Assembly (NCBI RefSeq): GCF_946477055.1
Contig: NZ_CAMKXG010000017.1
Span: 1-24,041 of the forward strand
Direction: 5' to 3'
Origin: Lonsdalea britannica
Lineage (GTDB): Bacteria; Pseudomonadota; Gammaproteobacteria; Enterobacterales; Enterobacteriaceae
DNA: 24,041 bases
Both the position numbers and the translations under genes were made by a program. Positions within the stretch are counted from its first letter, which is position 1. Each line of letters begins with the position of its first letter. Below, in pieces: positions 1 through 8,164 of this stretch. The notes under the pieces are model-generated. The model ran no database searches. It was given only the letters and a program-made list of their open reading frames with translations, and was not told the DNA's origin.

Positions 1-50
<50 letters not shown>

Positions 51-63
51 TCCGTGGAAGCGC

Positions 64-91
64 ACTATACTCCCCAAGCGTTTCTATGCAA
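64..91 (-). promoter_or_regulatory. Predicted sigma70 promoter of the initiator tRNA
   Basis: Read on the minus strand: -35 TTGCAT (86-91), a 16-bp spacer and -10 TATAGT (64-69), followed by a G/C discriminator (GCGC). GC-rich discriminators are typical of stringently controlled stable-RNA promoters. The tRNA begins 13 bp downstream of the -10, so a few leader nucleotides would be removed by processing. Confidence 0.7.
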
Positions 92-121
92 CCCCTTTTT
101 AGCAAAAATCCATGATTTCAC

Positions 122-150
122 TTGTCTTTGTTTGTTTCTTCATCTATTAC
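122..150 (+). promoter_or_regulatory. Candidate promoter for mltA
   Basis: TTGTCT (122-127), a 17-bp spacer and TATTAC (145-150) lie about 125 bp before the mltA start in an otherwise unassigned stretch. Prediction by consensus only; the rest of 151-276 shows no clear structure to me. Confidence 0.4.
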
Positions 151-276
151 CGCAAAACAGGTAGGGATATTGTTTACGCGGAACGGCGCGGTTTGGGGTG
201 TTGGTCGCATTTCATTTTACTGACCCGTTTGCTATCGTTTCGCGTTGGACACCACTTATGAAGAGAGCGCGGAACA

Positions 277-1452
277 ATGAAAGGATGGCGGGGCAGTTAT
301 GTGTTAGTCGGCTTAGTGATCGCCGTGTTGGCGGGATGTCAGAGTCGACCTACCGATCAGGGTCAGCAGTATAAAGACGGGCATCTCACTCAGCCTCTGA
401 AAATGGTGAACGAGCCGAACACGCACGGCAAGCCGATCAACGCCGGCGACTTCGCCAGTCAGGTTACGCACATTCAGACGGATTCTCCCACGCTCTATAG
501 CAACAATAACGCCACGTTCCAGGCCATTCAAAACTGGATGCTATCAGGCGGCGATACGCGCGAACTCAACAAGTTCGGTCTGGGCTCCTGGCAGATGGAA
601 GGGGTAGACGGCTTCGGCAACGTGCAGTTCACCGGCTACTACACTCCGGTGGTGCAGGCACGCTACACCCGGCAAGGGGAGTTTCAGTACCCTATCTACG
701 GCATGCCGTCGCGGGGTAAGAAAAACCGTCGTCTTCCGGATCGCGCGGGCATTTACGCGGGCGCGCTCGGCAATGCTCCGATTCTGGGCTGGAGCAACTC
801 TTTAATGGATAACTTCATGATGGAAGTGCAGGGGAGCGGGTACGTCGACTTCGGTGACGGCCGTCCTCTGACGTTCTTTGCTTACGCAGGCAAAAATGGT
901 CATGCCTATCGCAGCATCGGCAAAGTCCTGATCGATGAAGGTGAAGTCGCGAAAGAAAATATGTCGATGCAGGCAATCCGTCACTGGGCGGATACCCATT
1001 CCGAACAGGACGTTCGTCAACTGCTGGAACAGAATCCTTCCTTTGTGTTCTTCAAACCGATGGATGCGGCGTTAGTACGTGGTGCCAGCGCGGTGCCTCT
1101 GGTTGCCAAGGCGTCGGTCGCCTCCGACCGATCGTTGATCCCTGAAGGGAGCGTGCTGCTGGCGGAAGTTCCGCTGTTGGATAATCAGGGCAAGTTTAAC
1201 GGCAAATATGAAATGCGCCTGATGATCGCGTTGGATGTCGGCGGTGCGATCAAGGGACAGCACTTCGACATCTATCAGGGGATCGGCCCTGACGCGGGTC
1301 ATGCCGCCGGTTTTTATAACCACTACGGGCGAGTCTGGGTGTTGCGTAACACGCAACCGCAAAGTTCAGAGCTGCTGCTGAGCTCTGCGCCAGCGCAGAC
1401 AACCAACGGCGGATTACTGGGAAAGCCACCGGTGGTGACCTTCTCTGAGTAA
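277..1452 (+). CDS. mltA: Membrane-bound lytic murein transglycosylase A
   Basis: MltA cleaves the MurNAc-GlcNAc bond of peptidoglycan with formation of 1,6-anhydro-MurNAc, acting from the inner face of the outer membrane. The 391-aa product starts with a lipoprotein signal peptide whose lipobox is LAGC (modified Cys21). The central region holds the MltA barrel motifs (FTGYYTPVV near 118-126, GSGYVDFGDG near 187-195). The C-terminal 3D domain carries ALDVGGAIKG (318-327) and HFDIYQGIGPDAG (329-341). Asp331 corresponds, as far as I can align by eye, to the catalytic Asp of E. coli MltA. The protein is about 25 residues longer than E. coli MltA, mostly as a Ser/Gln/Pro-rich tail after WVL (354-356). 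The Shine-Dalgarno match is weak (GAAGAGAG somewhat far upstream). It lies beside the initiator tRNA as in E. coli and is followed by a hairpin. Confidence 0.96.
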   Translation: MKGWRGSYVLVGLVIAVLAGCQSRPTDQGQQYKDGHLTQPLKMVNEPNTHGKPINAGDFASQVTHIQTDSPTLYSNNNATFQAIQNWMLSGGDTRELNKFGLGSWQMEGVDGFGNVQFTGYYTPVVQARYTRQGEFQYPIYGMPSRGKKNRRLPDRAGIYAGALGNAPILGWSNSLMDNFMMEVQGSGYVDFGDGRPLTFFAYAGKNGHAYRSIGKVLIDEGEVAKENMSMQAIRHWADTHSEQDVRQLLEQNPSFVFFKPMDAALVRGASAVPLVAKASVASDRSLIPEGSVLLAEVPLLDNQGKFNGKYEMRLMIALDVGGAIKGQHFDIYQGIGPDAGHAAGFYNHYGRVWVLRNTQPQSSELLLSSAPAQTTNGGLLGKPPVVTFSE

Positions 1453-1460
1453 TGACATCA

Positions 1461-1485
1461 CGAAGCGGGCGCCGTGCCCGCTTCG
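1461..1485 (+). terminator. Possible intrinsic terminator after mltA
   Basis: A perfect 10-bp inverted repeat, CGAAGCGGGC (1461-1470) and GCCCGCTTCG (1476-1485), encloses a 5-base loop just after the mltA stop. The 3' tail is only moderately T-rich, so efficiency is uncertain. Confidence 0.55.
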
Positions 1486-1622
1486 TCATCTTTGCGCTCT
1501 GAACGCGAATTCTCTACAAAGCTGACATTTCGTTTTATCTCTTACTCCGCAAATGTGTCGCGCTGCGTTATTATCCTCGCCGTTTGTTTTCTCCAGGTCG
1601 TTACCCGTTAAGGTGGTTAGTC

Positions 1623-2435
1623 ATGAGTTCACTGTTATCTGAAAGCTATCTGCAGCGTTTCGGCGGTACCGCCCGGCTGTACGGACAGCAGGCGCTGTCG
1701 CTGTTCGCCGAGGCGCACGTCTGCGTGATTGGTATCGGTGGCGTCGGCTCCTGGGCGGCGGAAGCGCTGGCGCGTACGGGTATCGGTGCCATCACCTTGA
1801 TTGATATGGACGATGTCTGCGTCAGTAATACCAATCGACAGATTCATGCGCTGCGTCAGCATACCGGTCAGCCGAAAACGGAAGTGATGGCGGAGCGAAT
1901 TTTCGCGATCAACCCGGAGTGCCGCGTGACCTGCGTGGATGACTTCATCAGTCCGGATAACATGGCAGAGTTGTTGAATCACGAATTCAGCTACGTGATT
2001 GATGCCATCGACAGCGTGAGGGCGAAAGCCGCGTTGTTAGCTTACTGCCGACGTAACAAGATCCCGGTCGTCACGACCGGCGGCGCTGGCGGGCAGATCG
2101 ATCCCACGCGTATCGCCGTCGTGGATCTGGCTAAAACCATTCAGGATCCGCTGGCGGCCAAGCTGCGTGAGCGTCTCAAGCATGATTTTAATGTCGTGAA
2201 GAACAGTAAAGGAAAGCTGGGTATCGACTGCGTATTTTCCAGTGAAGCGCTGGTTTACCCTCAGCTGGACGGCAGCGTTTGTGCGTCCAAACAGACCGCT
2301 GATGGCGTGAAACGGATGGATTGTGCGTCCGGATTCGGCGCGGCGACAATGGTGACCGCCACCTTTGGATTTGTGGCGGTTTCACATGCGTTAAAGAAAA
2401 TGATGGCGAAAGCTCAGCGTCAAACCAGCCTGTAA
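1623..2435 (+). CDS. tcdA: tRNA threonylcarbamoyladenosine dehydratase (ct6A synthesis)
   Basis: TcdA (formerly CsdL) is an E1-like ATP-dependent enzyme. It dehydrates t6A37 of ANN-decoding tRNAs to the cyclic form ct6A, with CsdA and CsdE assisting. The Rossmann nucleotide-binding motif GIGGVGSW is at residues 37-44 and the acidic DMDD segment follows at 61-64. NTNRQ (69-73) and TTGGAGGQIDPT are typical of the family. An open upstream ATG (1584) would add 13 residues, but the ATG at 1623 has a better Shine-Dalgarno (AAGGTGG at 1610-1616). It also gives 270 aa, close to the 268 aa of E. coli. The stop codon directly abuts the last codon of the convergent csdE, so the three functional partners lie side by side. 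Confidence 0.96.
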   Translation: MSSLLSESYLQRFGGTARLYGQQALSLFAEAHVCVIGIGGVGSWAAEALARTGIGAITLIDMDDVCVSNTNRQIHALRQHTGQPKTEVMAERIFAINPECRVTCVDDFISPDNMAELLNHEFSYVIDAIDSVRAKAALLAYCRRNKIPVVTTGGAGGQIDPTRIAVVDLAKTIQDPLAAKLRERLKHDFNVVKNSKGKLGIDCVFSSEALVYPQLDGSVCASKQTADGVKRMDCASGFGAATMVTATFGFVAVSHALKKMMAKAQRQTSL

Positions 2436-2879
2436 TCAGGACTCTTGACGCACAATGTCCTTAATTCTGGCGGCCAGCGCCGCCAGTCCGGCTGAGCGTG
2501 ACGCGCTCAGCTGAGCTTTCAGCGCCAATGTCTCCAGCAGCGCCAGCGGGTCTTGCTGTTGCAATTGCGCCGCGGTTTTTCCTTCAATTCCTGTAAGCAA
2601 TATCGCCAGCAACCCACGAACGATGCGCCCATCGCTGTCGCCGTAGAAATGCAGCGTTCCAGACGCTGTTCGTTCGTACCCTAACCACACCTGATTCTCA
2701 CACCCGGATAATGCAATGGCGGACTGCTTTTTGTCTTCAGGTAATGGGGGAAGCTGTTTGGCCAGCAAAATGATCTGGCGATAGCGATCTTCCCAACTGC
2801 GGCAAGCGCTGAAACGCTGGCGCAGATCGTCTTCGGTGATGTCGCTGCCAAAAGGGTGATGAGTCGGATTCGAAGTCAT
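2436..2879 (-). CDS. csdE: Cysteine desulfuration protein CsdE (SufE-like sulfur acceptor)
   Basis: CsdE accepts persulfide sulfur from the cysteine desulfurase CsdA on a conserved surface cysteine and stimulates the desulfurase. It also interacts with TcdA. The 147-aa product has the SufE/CsdE fold signature. The acceptor Cys60 lies in ALSGCENQVWLG, and DSDGRIVRGLLAILL follows. Length agrees with E. coli CsdE (147 aa). It lies 5 bp downstream of csdA on the same strand, so the two are surely cotranscribed. Its stop abuts the tcdA stop with no intergenic base, leaving no room for a dedicated terminator between the convergent units. Confidence 0.96.
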   Translation of the reverse strand: MTSNPTHHPFGSDITEDDLRQRFSACRSWEDRYRQIILLAKQLPPLPEDKKQSAIALSGCENQVWLGYERTASGTLHFYGDSDGRIVRGLLAILLTGIEGKTAAQLQQQDPLALLETLALKAQLSASRSAGLAALAARIKDIVRQES

Positions 2880-2884
2880 GTGGT

Positions 2885-4090
2885 TTAGTCCAGCAGCAGG
2901 TCGAGCGCTTTGCGCGACGCGGCGAGTAATTGCGCCACGTCTTGCTCATTATTATAAGGAGAGAAAGAGGCCCGCAGGGTGCCTTTCACGCCGAGGGCGT
3001 TCATCAGCGGTTGAGCGCAGTGATGCCCGGCGCGCAGCGCGATGCCCTCTTCCGCCAGCAGGGCGACAAGATCGCTGTGGTGTACGTCGCTGAATGTAAA
3101 GGACAGCAGGCTGCTACCAGCGCTGCGCCAACTGCGAAAACCGGGCAGCGTCATCAGGGATTGCTCCGCCTGTTCGGCCAATGCGACGCTGTGCTGTTCC
3201 GCTGCGTCGCGGTCGTAGGTGTTGAGCCATTCGAGGGTAGCCGAGAGACCGATAACGCCCGCGATATGCGGTGTTCCTGCTTCAAATTTCTGCGGGCTGT
3301 CTTGCGGGATAAAACCGTCGAAAGAGACTTCCTGCATCATCTTACCGCCGCCTTGCCAGGGCGGCATGTCGGCTAACAGCTCGGGTTTGCCATACAGGAC
3401 GCCGATGCCGGTGGGGCCATATAGCTTGTGCGCAGAAAACGCATAAAAATCGATATCTAAAGCCGAGACATCGATGGACGTATGCACGATCCCCTGCGCG
3501 CCATCGACCACAACGACGGCGCCAGCCTGATGCGCGAGCGTAATGGCGCGCTGCAGGTTCGGTTGTCCACCGGTGACATTGGACATCTGAGTGATCGCCA
3601 GAATGCGCGTTCGGGACGACAGCAAAGAGGGCAGGCGTTCAACGTCCGGCAGCAGGTCGTCGCCTAGCGGCAGTTTCACGACGCTCGCGCCGGTTTGCCG
3701 GGCCACCATCAGCCAAGGTAACAGGTTGGCGTGATGCTCGGCTTCGCTGATCACGATCTCGTCGCCGGGGGCGAGCAAAGGGCGGGCAAAACTTTGTGCG
3801 ACCAGATTGATGGATTCCGTCGCCCCTCGCGTCCAGATCACGCTGCGTGGATCGGGCGCGCCGATCAGTGTCGCCACCTGCTGCCGTGTGTCCTCAAAGC
3901 ACTGGGTCAGTCGTTGCGCCTCGCGATGTTGGCTGCGATGCACGTTGCCGCTTGGCAAGCCGTAATAGCGGCCCACGGCGTCGATCATCGACTGAGGTTT
4001 GAGCGCGGTCGCAGCGCTGTCCAGGTAGACGCCGGGCTGCTGAAGCGCTGGGAACTGTTGGCGAAAGTGGGGGGCGTTAAACGGTATCAT
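2885..4090 (-). CDS. csdA: Cysteine desulfurase CsdA (PLP-dependent, class V aminotransferase fold)
   Basis: CsdA removes sulfur (or selenium) from cysteine and passes it to CsdE. Landmarks in the 401-aa protein are His120 (SEAEHHANLLPW), the PLP-binding DGAQG region near 196-200 and the PLP Schiff-base Lys222 in SAHKLYGPTGIG. The persulfide-forming Cys358 is in RAGHHCAQPLM, the short-loop group II (SufS-like) context. Length equals E. coli CsdA (401 aa). A good Shine-Dalgarno, AGAGGAC, lies just upstream of the ATG. It is the first gene of a csdA-csdE unit convergent with tcdA. SufS is a paralogue, but the csdE and tcdA neighbours settle the assignment. Confidence 0.97.
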   Translation of the reverse strand: MIPFNAPHFRQQFPALQQPGVYLDSAATALKPQSMIDAVGRYYGLPSGNVHRSQHREAQRLTQCFEDTRQQVATLIGAPDPRSVIWTRGATESINLVAQSFARPLLAPGDEIVISEAEHHANLLPWLMVARQTGASVVKLPLGDDLLPDVERLPSLLSSRTRILAITQMSNVTGGQPNLQRAITLAHQAGAVVVVDGAQGIVHTSIDVSALDIDFYAFSAHKLYGPTGIGVLYGKPELLADMPPWQGGGKMMQEVSFDGFIPQDSPQKFEAGTPHIAGVIGLSATLEWLNTYDRDAAEQHSVALAEQAEQSLMTLPGFRSWRSAGSSLLSFTFSDVHHSDLVALLAEEGIALRAGHHCAQPLMNALGVKGTLRASFSPYNNEQDVAQLLAASRKALDLLLD

Positions 4091-4274
4091 GACTGTCCTC
4101 TATTCAGGGGGCAGATCCTGTCCCATTTTTCAGGCGTAAACAAGTTTCGGACAATACTTACACGTTCTCAGTGGCAAAAACGAGGCGGGTTGCTACGCTT
4201 AATAGTGTCAAGTTGTGGAATTTAATGGCGTTCAATAGAAGATATTAAACTTATAAAACTACTCGGAGTGTAAT

Positions 4275-4496
4275 ATGAAGAATAAAATATCAATCATTGC
4301 GGCCATTGTGATGGCCTTCTCTGTGGTGGCCTGCTCCAGCAACTATGTCCTGCACACCAACGATGGACGGACCATCATCTCGGACGGCAAACCGAAAGTG
4401 GACAATGATACCGGCCTGATCAGCTACACCGATGCTTTTGGTCACGAACAGCAGATCAACCGTTCCGATGTGAAACAGATGACGGAAGTGAAATAA
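4275..4496 (+). CDS. YgdI/YgdR family small lipoprotein
   Basis: A 73-aa lipoprotein with a short signal peptide and lipobox VVAC (Cys20 modified), preceded by GGAG at good spacing. The mature part (about 54 aa) is the DUF903 SH3-like domain: YVLHTNDGRTIISDGKP, then a small beta-rich segment ending INRSDVKQM. The lipoprotein sorting position +2 is Ser, which predicts outer-membrane delivery. Function in the family is not established. In E. coli the paralogue ygdI occupies exactly this position between csdA and gcvB/gcvA, so ygdI is the positional name; ygdR is nearly as similar in sequence. Its transcript would run into the antisense gcvB terminator. Confidence 0.9.
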   Translation: MKNKISIIAAIVMAFSVVACSSNYVLHTNDGRTIISDGKPKVDNDTGLISYTDAFGHEQQINRSDVKQMTEVK

Positions 4497-4531
4497 ACCG
4501 TCTCGACGCTCATCAGCGAGTTGCATCAATG

Positions 4532-4559
4532 AAAAAAAAGCACCGCAATCTTGCGGTGC
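4532..4559 (-). terminator. Rho-independent terminator of gcvB
   Basis: On the minus strand GCACCGC (4553-4559) pairs with GCGGTGC (4540-4546) around a 6-base loop, followed by eight T (complement of 4532-4539). This nearly matches the E. coli gcvB terminator. In the plus direction there is no T tract, so it is not a canonical terminator for the lipoprotein gene. Confidence 0.92.
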
Positions 4560-4721
4560 CTTACACAATATTGTGAATAGACAGGGGAAAAACAGGAAAT
4601 GAAAAGGTAGCAGAGCTACCTTGTCTGAAATTCAGACGGTAAATAGCAAACACAACATCACATCCACAAGCCAAAAGCACTTCGGTTACCCCTCCGTACT
4701 TTTCGTTCCGACTCAGGAAGT
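4532..4721 (-). ncRNA. gcvB: GcvB small regulatory RNA
   Basis: The minus strand from 4721 begins ACTTCCTGAGTCGGAACG, nearly identical to the start of E. coli GcvB, and ends in a rho-independent terminator with eight U. Parts in 5' to 3' order: a first stem-loop (4696-4703 paired with 4673-4680); the unpaired GU-rich R1 seed TGTGATGTTGTGTTTGC (about 4646-4662); a TCTGAAATTCAGA-type hairpin (4624-4636); a GGTAGC...GCTACC hairpin (4606-4620); the R2-like segment ATTTCCTG...CCCTGTC; and the terminator. GcvB is an Hfq-dependent repressor of amino-acid and peptide transport mRNAs, activated by GcvA. It lies divergent from gcvA as in E. coli. At about 190 nt it is slightly shorter than the roughly 205 nt of E. 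coli, and R1 seems to lack one GU repeat unit. Confidence 0.95.
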
Positions 4722-4727
4722 GGCGCT

Positions 4728-4756
4728 AATATAGGTATTTGCTGGTGCATCCTCAA
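4728..4756 (-). promoter_or_regulatory. gcvB promoter with nearby CTAAT element
   Basis: On the minus strand: -35 TTGAGG (4751-4756), a 17-bp spacer and -10 TATATT (4728-4733), 6 bp before the predicted +1 at 4721. The pentamer CTAAT, reported in GcvA binding sites, occurs at 4726-4730 and 4789-4793 on the plus strand. That is consistent with activation by GcvA, though the pentamer is short and could be chance. Confidence 0.7.
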
Positions 4757-4765
4757 CGGACAATT

Positions 4766-4771
4766 TATAAT
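4766..4771 (+). promoter_or_regulatory. Candidate -10 element of the gcvA promoter
   Basis: A perfect TATAAT (4766-4771) on the plus strand lies about 75 bp before the gcvA start and overlaps the divergent gcvB control region. No good -35 lies at 17 bp (TGGTGC at 4743-4748 is the best spaced), as expected for an autoregulated gene. Face-to-face gcvA/gcvB promoters are the known arrangement in E. coli. Confidence 0.5.
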
Positions 4772-4846
4772 GTCTCGGATTAAAAAAACTAATGAGTTAT
4801 CACACGTCAGACCCGCGCTGACAGGCCCGAGCCAAGAATCCGATCT

Positions 4847-5776
4847 ATGTCAAAACGACTACCCCCTCTTAATGCGCTGCGCGTGTTTGATGCCGCCGCC
4901 CGCCACTTGAGTTTTACCAAAGCAGCGGAAGAGCTGTTTGTGACTCAGGCTGCCGTAAGCCATCAAATTAAATCCCTCGAAGATTTTCTCGGCCTTAAAT
5001 TATTTCGTCGTCGCAATCGATCGCTGCTGCTGACGGAAGAAGGACAGAGCTACTTTCTGGACATCAAAGAAATCTTCCTCGCCCTGAATGACGCCACGCG
5101 CAAGCTGCAGGCGCGCAGCGCCAAAGGGGCGTTGACGGTGAGTATGCTGCCGAGTTTCGCCATCCATTGGCTCGTGCCCCGGCTGTCCAGTTTCAACGCC
5201 GACTATCCGGGGATTGATGTCCGCATTCAGGCGGTATCGCGAGAGGAAGATCACCGTCTGGCGGATGATGTCGACGTGGCGATTTTTTATGGTCGAGGCA
5301 ACTGGCCGGGACTGCGGGTGGAGAAACTTTACGCGGAGTATTTATTGCCGGTTTGCTCTCCTCAATTGCTGACGGGAGAGCACCCGCTGAATGTGCCGGA
5401 CGATTTGGTTCGCCATACTTTATTGCATGATGCTTCCCGCCGTGACTGGCTCACTTATACGCGGCAATTGGGCGTTCAGCAGATCAACGTTCAGCAGGGG
5501 CCGATATTCAGTCATAGCGCGATGGTGTTACAGGCGGCGATCCACGGTCAGGGGATCGCGCTGGCGAATAATGTGATGGCGCAGACGGAAATCGAAGCGG
5601 GCAGATTGGTGTGTCCGTTCAATGATGTTCTGGTGAGTAAAAACGCTTTTTATCTGGTATGTCATGACAGTCAGGCAGAACTGGGTAAAATAGCCGCCTT
5701 TCGCCAGTGGATACTGGCGCGTGCGGCGAGCGAACAGGAGAAATTCCGCTTCCGCTATGACAGCGGCTCGCGCTGA
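4847..5776 (+). CDS. gcvA: Glycine cleavage system transcriptional regulator GcvA (LysR family)
   Basis: GcvA activates the gcvTHP glycine-cleavage operon when glycine is plentiful, represses it with GcvR when it is not, and drives gcvB transcription. The 309-aa product has an N-terminal LysR winged helix-turn-helix: residues about 5-64, with LNALRVFDAAARHLSFTKAA and VTQAAVSHQIKSLE. A periplasmic-binding-protein-like effector domain follows (about 92-295). Sequence is very close to E. coli GcvA (305 aa) throughout, with a few extra C-terminal residues. The Shine-Dalgarno is poor, but the start MSKRLPPLNALR matches the family start. Divergent gcvB upstream; ygdD and rlmM downstream. Confidence 0.97.
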   Translation: MSKRLPPLNALRVFDAAARHLSFTKAAEELFVTQAAVSHQIKSLEDFLGLKLFRRRNRSLLLTEEGQSYFLDIKEIFLALNDATRKLQARSAKGALTVSMLPSFAIHWLVPRLSSFNADYPGIDVRIQAVSREEDHRLADDVDVAIFYGRGNWPGLRVEKLYAEYLLPVCSPQLLTGEHPLNVPDDLVRHTLLHDASRRDWLTYTRQLGVQQINVQQGPIFSHSAMVLQAAIHGQGIALANNVMAQTEIEAGRLVCPFNDVLVSKNAFYLVCHDSQAELGKIAAFRQWILARAASEQEKFRFRYDSGSR

Positions 5777-5828
5777 ATCTTCGGGATTCGAGCACCTTGT
5801 TTACCTCAAAAGAAAATGGATAACGATG

Positions 5829-6224
5829 ATGAATAGTCGTTTCATGCTGATTTTCGCGGCCATCAGTGGATTTATATATGTCGCTCTAGGCGCGTTCGGC
5901 GCTCATGTCCTAAGCCGTACGCTCGGCGAAGCCGAACTGGATTGGCTTCATACCGGGCTGCAGTATCAGGCCGTACATACGCTAGCGATTCTGGCCTTGA
6001 GCGTGGCCATGTACCAACGCGCCAACGTATGGTTTTACTGGAGCGCGGCGCTTCTCGGGTTGGGTACGGTGTTGTTTAGCGGCAGCTTGTACTGTCTGGC
6101 GCTGTCCCAGCTGAGGCTATGGGCCTATGTTACGCCGGTGGGCGGCGTTTGCTTCCTGGGTGGCTGGTTATTGTTGTTGATAGGCGCTCTGCGCCAGAAA
6201 AGAAAGGCTGACTCGCATGAATAA
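5829..6224 (+). CDS. ygdD: DUF423 inner-membrane protein YgdD
   Basis: A 131-aa integral membrane protein of the DUF423 family, of unknown biochemical function. Four hydrophobic segments are visible: [55 protein letters not shown], and [20 protein letters not shown]. The conserved GAFGAH motif is near the first. The frame is open further upstream to 5721 inside gcvA, but homologues start at [12 protein letters not shown] codons at 5826 and 5829 are both possible, with GGA at 5818-5820. I chose 5829 for the family length of 131 aa. The end overlaps rlmM by 8 bp, so translation is probably coupled; the gene order gcvA-ygdD-rlmM is as in E. coli. Confidence 0.93.
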   Translation: MNSRFMLIFAAISGFIYVALGAFGAHVLSRTLGEAELDWLHTGLQYQAVHTLAILALSVAMYQRANVWFYWSAALLGLGTVLFSGSLYCLALSQLRLWAYVTPVGGVCFLGGWLLLLIGALRQKRKADSHE

Positions 6225-7317
6225 AGTCATTTTGTACTGCCGTCCCGGCTTTGAAAAAGAGTGTGCGGCGGAAATTACCGATAAAGCCGCACAGCATAAC
6301 GTTTACGGCTTCGTGCGCGTCAAGGACAACAGCGGCTACGTCATTTTTGAGTGCTATCAGTATGAAGATGCCGATCGCCTGATTAAGGATTTACCGTTCA
6401 AGAGCCTGATCTTTGCCCGCCAGATGATGGTATGCGGTGAGCTGTTGCGCGACCTGCCGCAGGAAGACCGCATCTCGCCGATCGTCGGCATGCTGACCGG
6501 CGTGTTGGAGCGTGCGGGTGAACTGCGTGTTGAGGTGCCGGACACCAACGAAAGCAAAGAACTGATGAAGTTCTGCCGCAAATTCACCGTGCCGCTGCGC
6601 GCAGCGTTGCGTGAAAGTAAGATATTGCTACCGCAAGAAAAACCGGGTCGACCGGTGATCCACGTGCTGTTTATCGCACCGGGCTGTTGCTACGTTGGTT
6701 ACTCCTACAGCAACAACCACTCTCCGTTCTACATGGGGATCCCGCGCCTCAAGTTTCCGGCGGATGCGCCGAGCCGTTCCACGCTCAAACTGGAAGAGGC
6801 TTTTCACGTCTTCATCCCGGCGGATGAATGGGAAGAGCGATTGGGCAGCGGCATGTACGCGGTGGATCTGGGCGCCTGTCCCGGCGGCTGGACCTATCAG
6901 CTGGTCAAGCGCAGCATGATGGTTCATGCGGTGGATAACGGACTTATGGCGCAGAGCCTGATGGACACCGGTCAGGTCATTCATCATCAGGCAGACGGTT
7001 TCCGGTTCGAACCGCCGCGCAACAACGTGTACTGGCTGGTGTGCGATATGGTGGAGAAGCCGGCCAAAGTCACCAACCTGATGGCCGACTGGCTGGTGAA
7101 AGGCTGGTGCCGTGAAGTGATTTTCAACCTCAAGCTACCGATGAAAAAACGCTATGAGGAAGTGAATCAGAATCTGGAGCTGCTGATGGAACGCCTGCAT
7201 GAAAACGGCATCAATGCGGAAGCTCATGCCAAACAGCTCTATCACGATCGTGAGGAAATCACGATTCACGCTCGACGGATCTGGAGTGCGGTCCCCGGTC
7301 GTCGCGACGAGCGTTAA
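6217..7317 (+). CDS. rlmM: 23S rRNA 2'-O-ribose C2498 methyltransferase
   Basis: RlmM (YgdE) methylates the 2'-OH of C2498 in the peptidyl-transferase centre of 23S rRNA, using S-adenosylmethionine and acting on naked rRNA before subunit assembly is complete. The 366-aa product has the N-terminal RNA-binding half with a THUMP-like segment (about 1-160). The C-terminal Rossmann methyltransferase domain holds the SAM motif DLGACPGG (217-224). Candidate catalytic residues are Asp277 (CDMVE) and Lys306 (NLKLP). The C-terminus RRDER and the overall length match E. coli RlmM (366 aa). The start overlaps ygdD by 8 bp. Confidence 0.97.
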   Translation: MNKVILYCRPGFEKECAAEITDKAAQHNVYGFVRVKDNSGYVIFECYQYEDADRLIKDLPFKSLIFARQMMVCGELLRDLPQEDRISPIVGMLTGVLERAGELRVEVPDTNESKELMKFCRKFTVPLRAALRESKILLPQEKPGRPVIHVLFIAPGCCYVGYSYSNNHSPFYMGIPRLKFPADAPSRSTLKLEEAFHVFIPADEWEERLGSGMYAVDLGACPGGWTYQLVKRSMMVHAVDNGLMAQSLMDTGQVIHHQADGFRFEPPRNNVYWLVCDMVEKPAKVTNLMADWLVKGWCREVIFNLKLPMKKRYEEVNQNLELLMERLHENGINAEAHAKQLYHDREEITIHARRIWSAVPGRRDER

Positions 7318-7336
7318 GACGGCGGCGGCGGGTTTT

Positions 7337-8101
7337 CTAGCCCGCCGTCGACGGCAGTCGGAGCTGCTGCAAATTACCGTTCAACGTCAGATCGGTTTTT
7401 AGCGTGGCGACCTGGCGACAAATCCAGGCCGCTTCCCGCTGCGGCTCCAGCTTTTTACGCCACTTCTCCGGCAGTTGTTCCAACTGCTGATAAAGCTGTT
7501 CCAATGACCCCGCCTGTTGCAGGAGCTGTGCTGCGGTTTTGGCGCCAATACCGCTGACTCCGGGGATCTTGCTGCTGCTAATACCCGCCAATCCCCAATA
7601 GTCGGGGAGCTGCTGCGGGGTAACGCCAAACTCCTGGCGGATAAAAGGCACATCCAACCAGCGTTTTTGAAAGTAATCCCGAATCTGAATTGTCGGCGCC
7701 AACAGCTGGCAATATCCCTTGTCTGTTGACACGATGGTGGCCTGATGGCCCAGAGCGGCAACCTTGCAGGCCAGGGTCGCGGCTAAATCATCCGCTTCAT
7801 CTCCGGGGGAGTGCCAGCTCTCAACGCCCAGTTCCCGAAAAGCCTCTTTGATTTTCGGCAACTCCTGATGCAGTGAATCAGGCATCGGAGTACGTCCGGC
7901 TTTGTAATCAGGTAACAGCTGGTGACGCCAGCTTGAGGCTCTCTGTTCGTCGTCGAATACGGCGACAGCATGGGTCGGCTGGCTGTTTTGCAACAGCAGG
8001 TTCAGCGCATGCTGGCAGGCAGGTAAACAGGGGGAGCCCTGTACGGCATGAATGCGCCTGATAAGGTTCAGCGCATCCACAATCAATAGGTGCAAGGGCA
8101 T
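7337..8101 (-). CDS. xni: Flap endonuclease Xni (ExoIX, YgdG)
   Basis: Xni is a flap endonuclease related to the 5'-nuclease domain of DNA polymerase I. It acts on 5' flaps and is usually regarded as a backup to PolA. Landmarks are Asp9 in [11 protein letters not shown], the acidic metal-binding [10 protein letters not shown] (102-111), [10 protein letters not shown] (126-135), and the helix-hairpin-helix DNA-binding segment [16 protein letters not shown] from 179. An upstream in-frame ATG (8170) would add 23 residues. I chose the ATG at 8101 because GGAGA (complement of 8108-8112) sits 6 bp upstream and the resulting 254 aa agrees with E. coli (251 aa). The intervening 69 bp contain a terminator-like hairpin that an extended protein would have to read through. 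Confidence 0.94.
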   Translation of the reverse strand: MPLHLLIVDALNLIRRIHAVQGSPCLPACQHALNLLLQNSQPTHAVAVFDDEQRASSWRHQLLPDYKAGRTPMPDSLHQELPKIKEAFRELGVESWHSPGDEADDLAATLACKVAALGHQATIVSTDKGYCQLLAPTIQIRDYFQKRWLDVPFIRQEFGVTPQQLPDYWGLAGISSSKIPGVSGIGAKTAAQLLQQAGSLEQLYQQLEQLPEKWRKKLEPQREAAWICRQVATLKTDLTLNGNLQQLRLPSTAG

Positions 8102-8113
8102 GATTCGTCTCCG

Positions 8114-8164
8114 CGAATAAAACTCTCTGCCCCCGCCCGGTGGAGTGTGGGGCGACGGCAGAGA
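8114..8164 (-). terminator. Terminator-like hairpin between ppnN and xni
   Basis: On the minus strand TCTCTGCC (8157-8164) and GGCAGAGA (8124-8131) form a perfect 8-bp stem. It is extended by inner CCCC/GGGG pairing and followed by GTTTTATT. It ends only a few bases before the xni Shine-Dalgarno (complement of 8108-8112). It could end ppnN transcripts, or lower xni expression if the two are cotranscribed. Confidence 0.55.

Noticed and set aside
7320..7349. GC-rich hairpin overlapping the stop codon of xni and following rlmM (7324-7332 with 7341-7349)
   Set aside because: A 9-bp stem with one G:U can be drawn, but no T tract follows on either strand. I do not call it a terminator.
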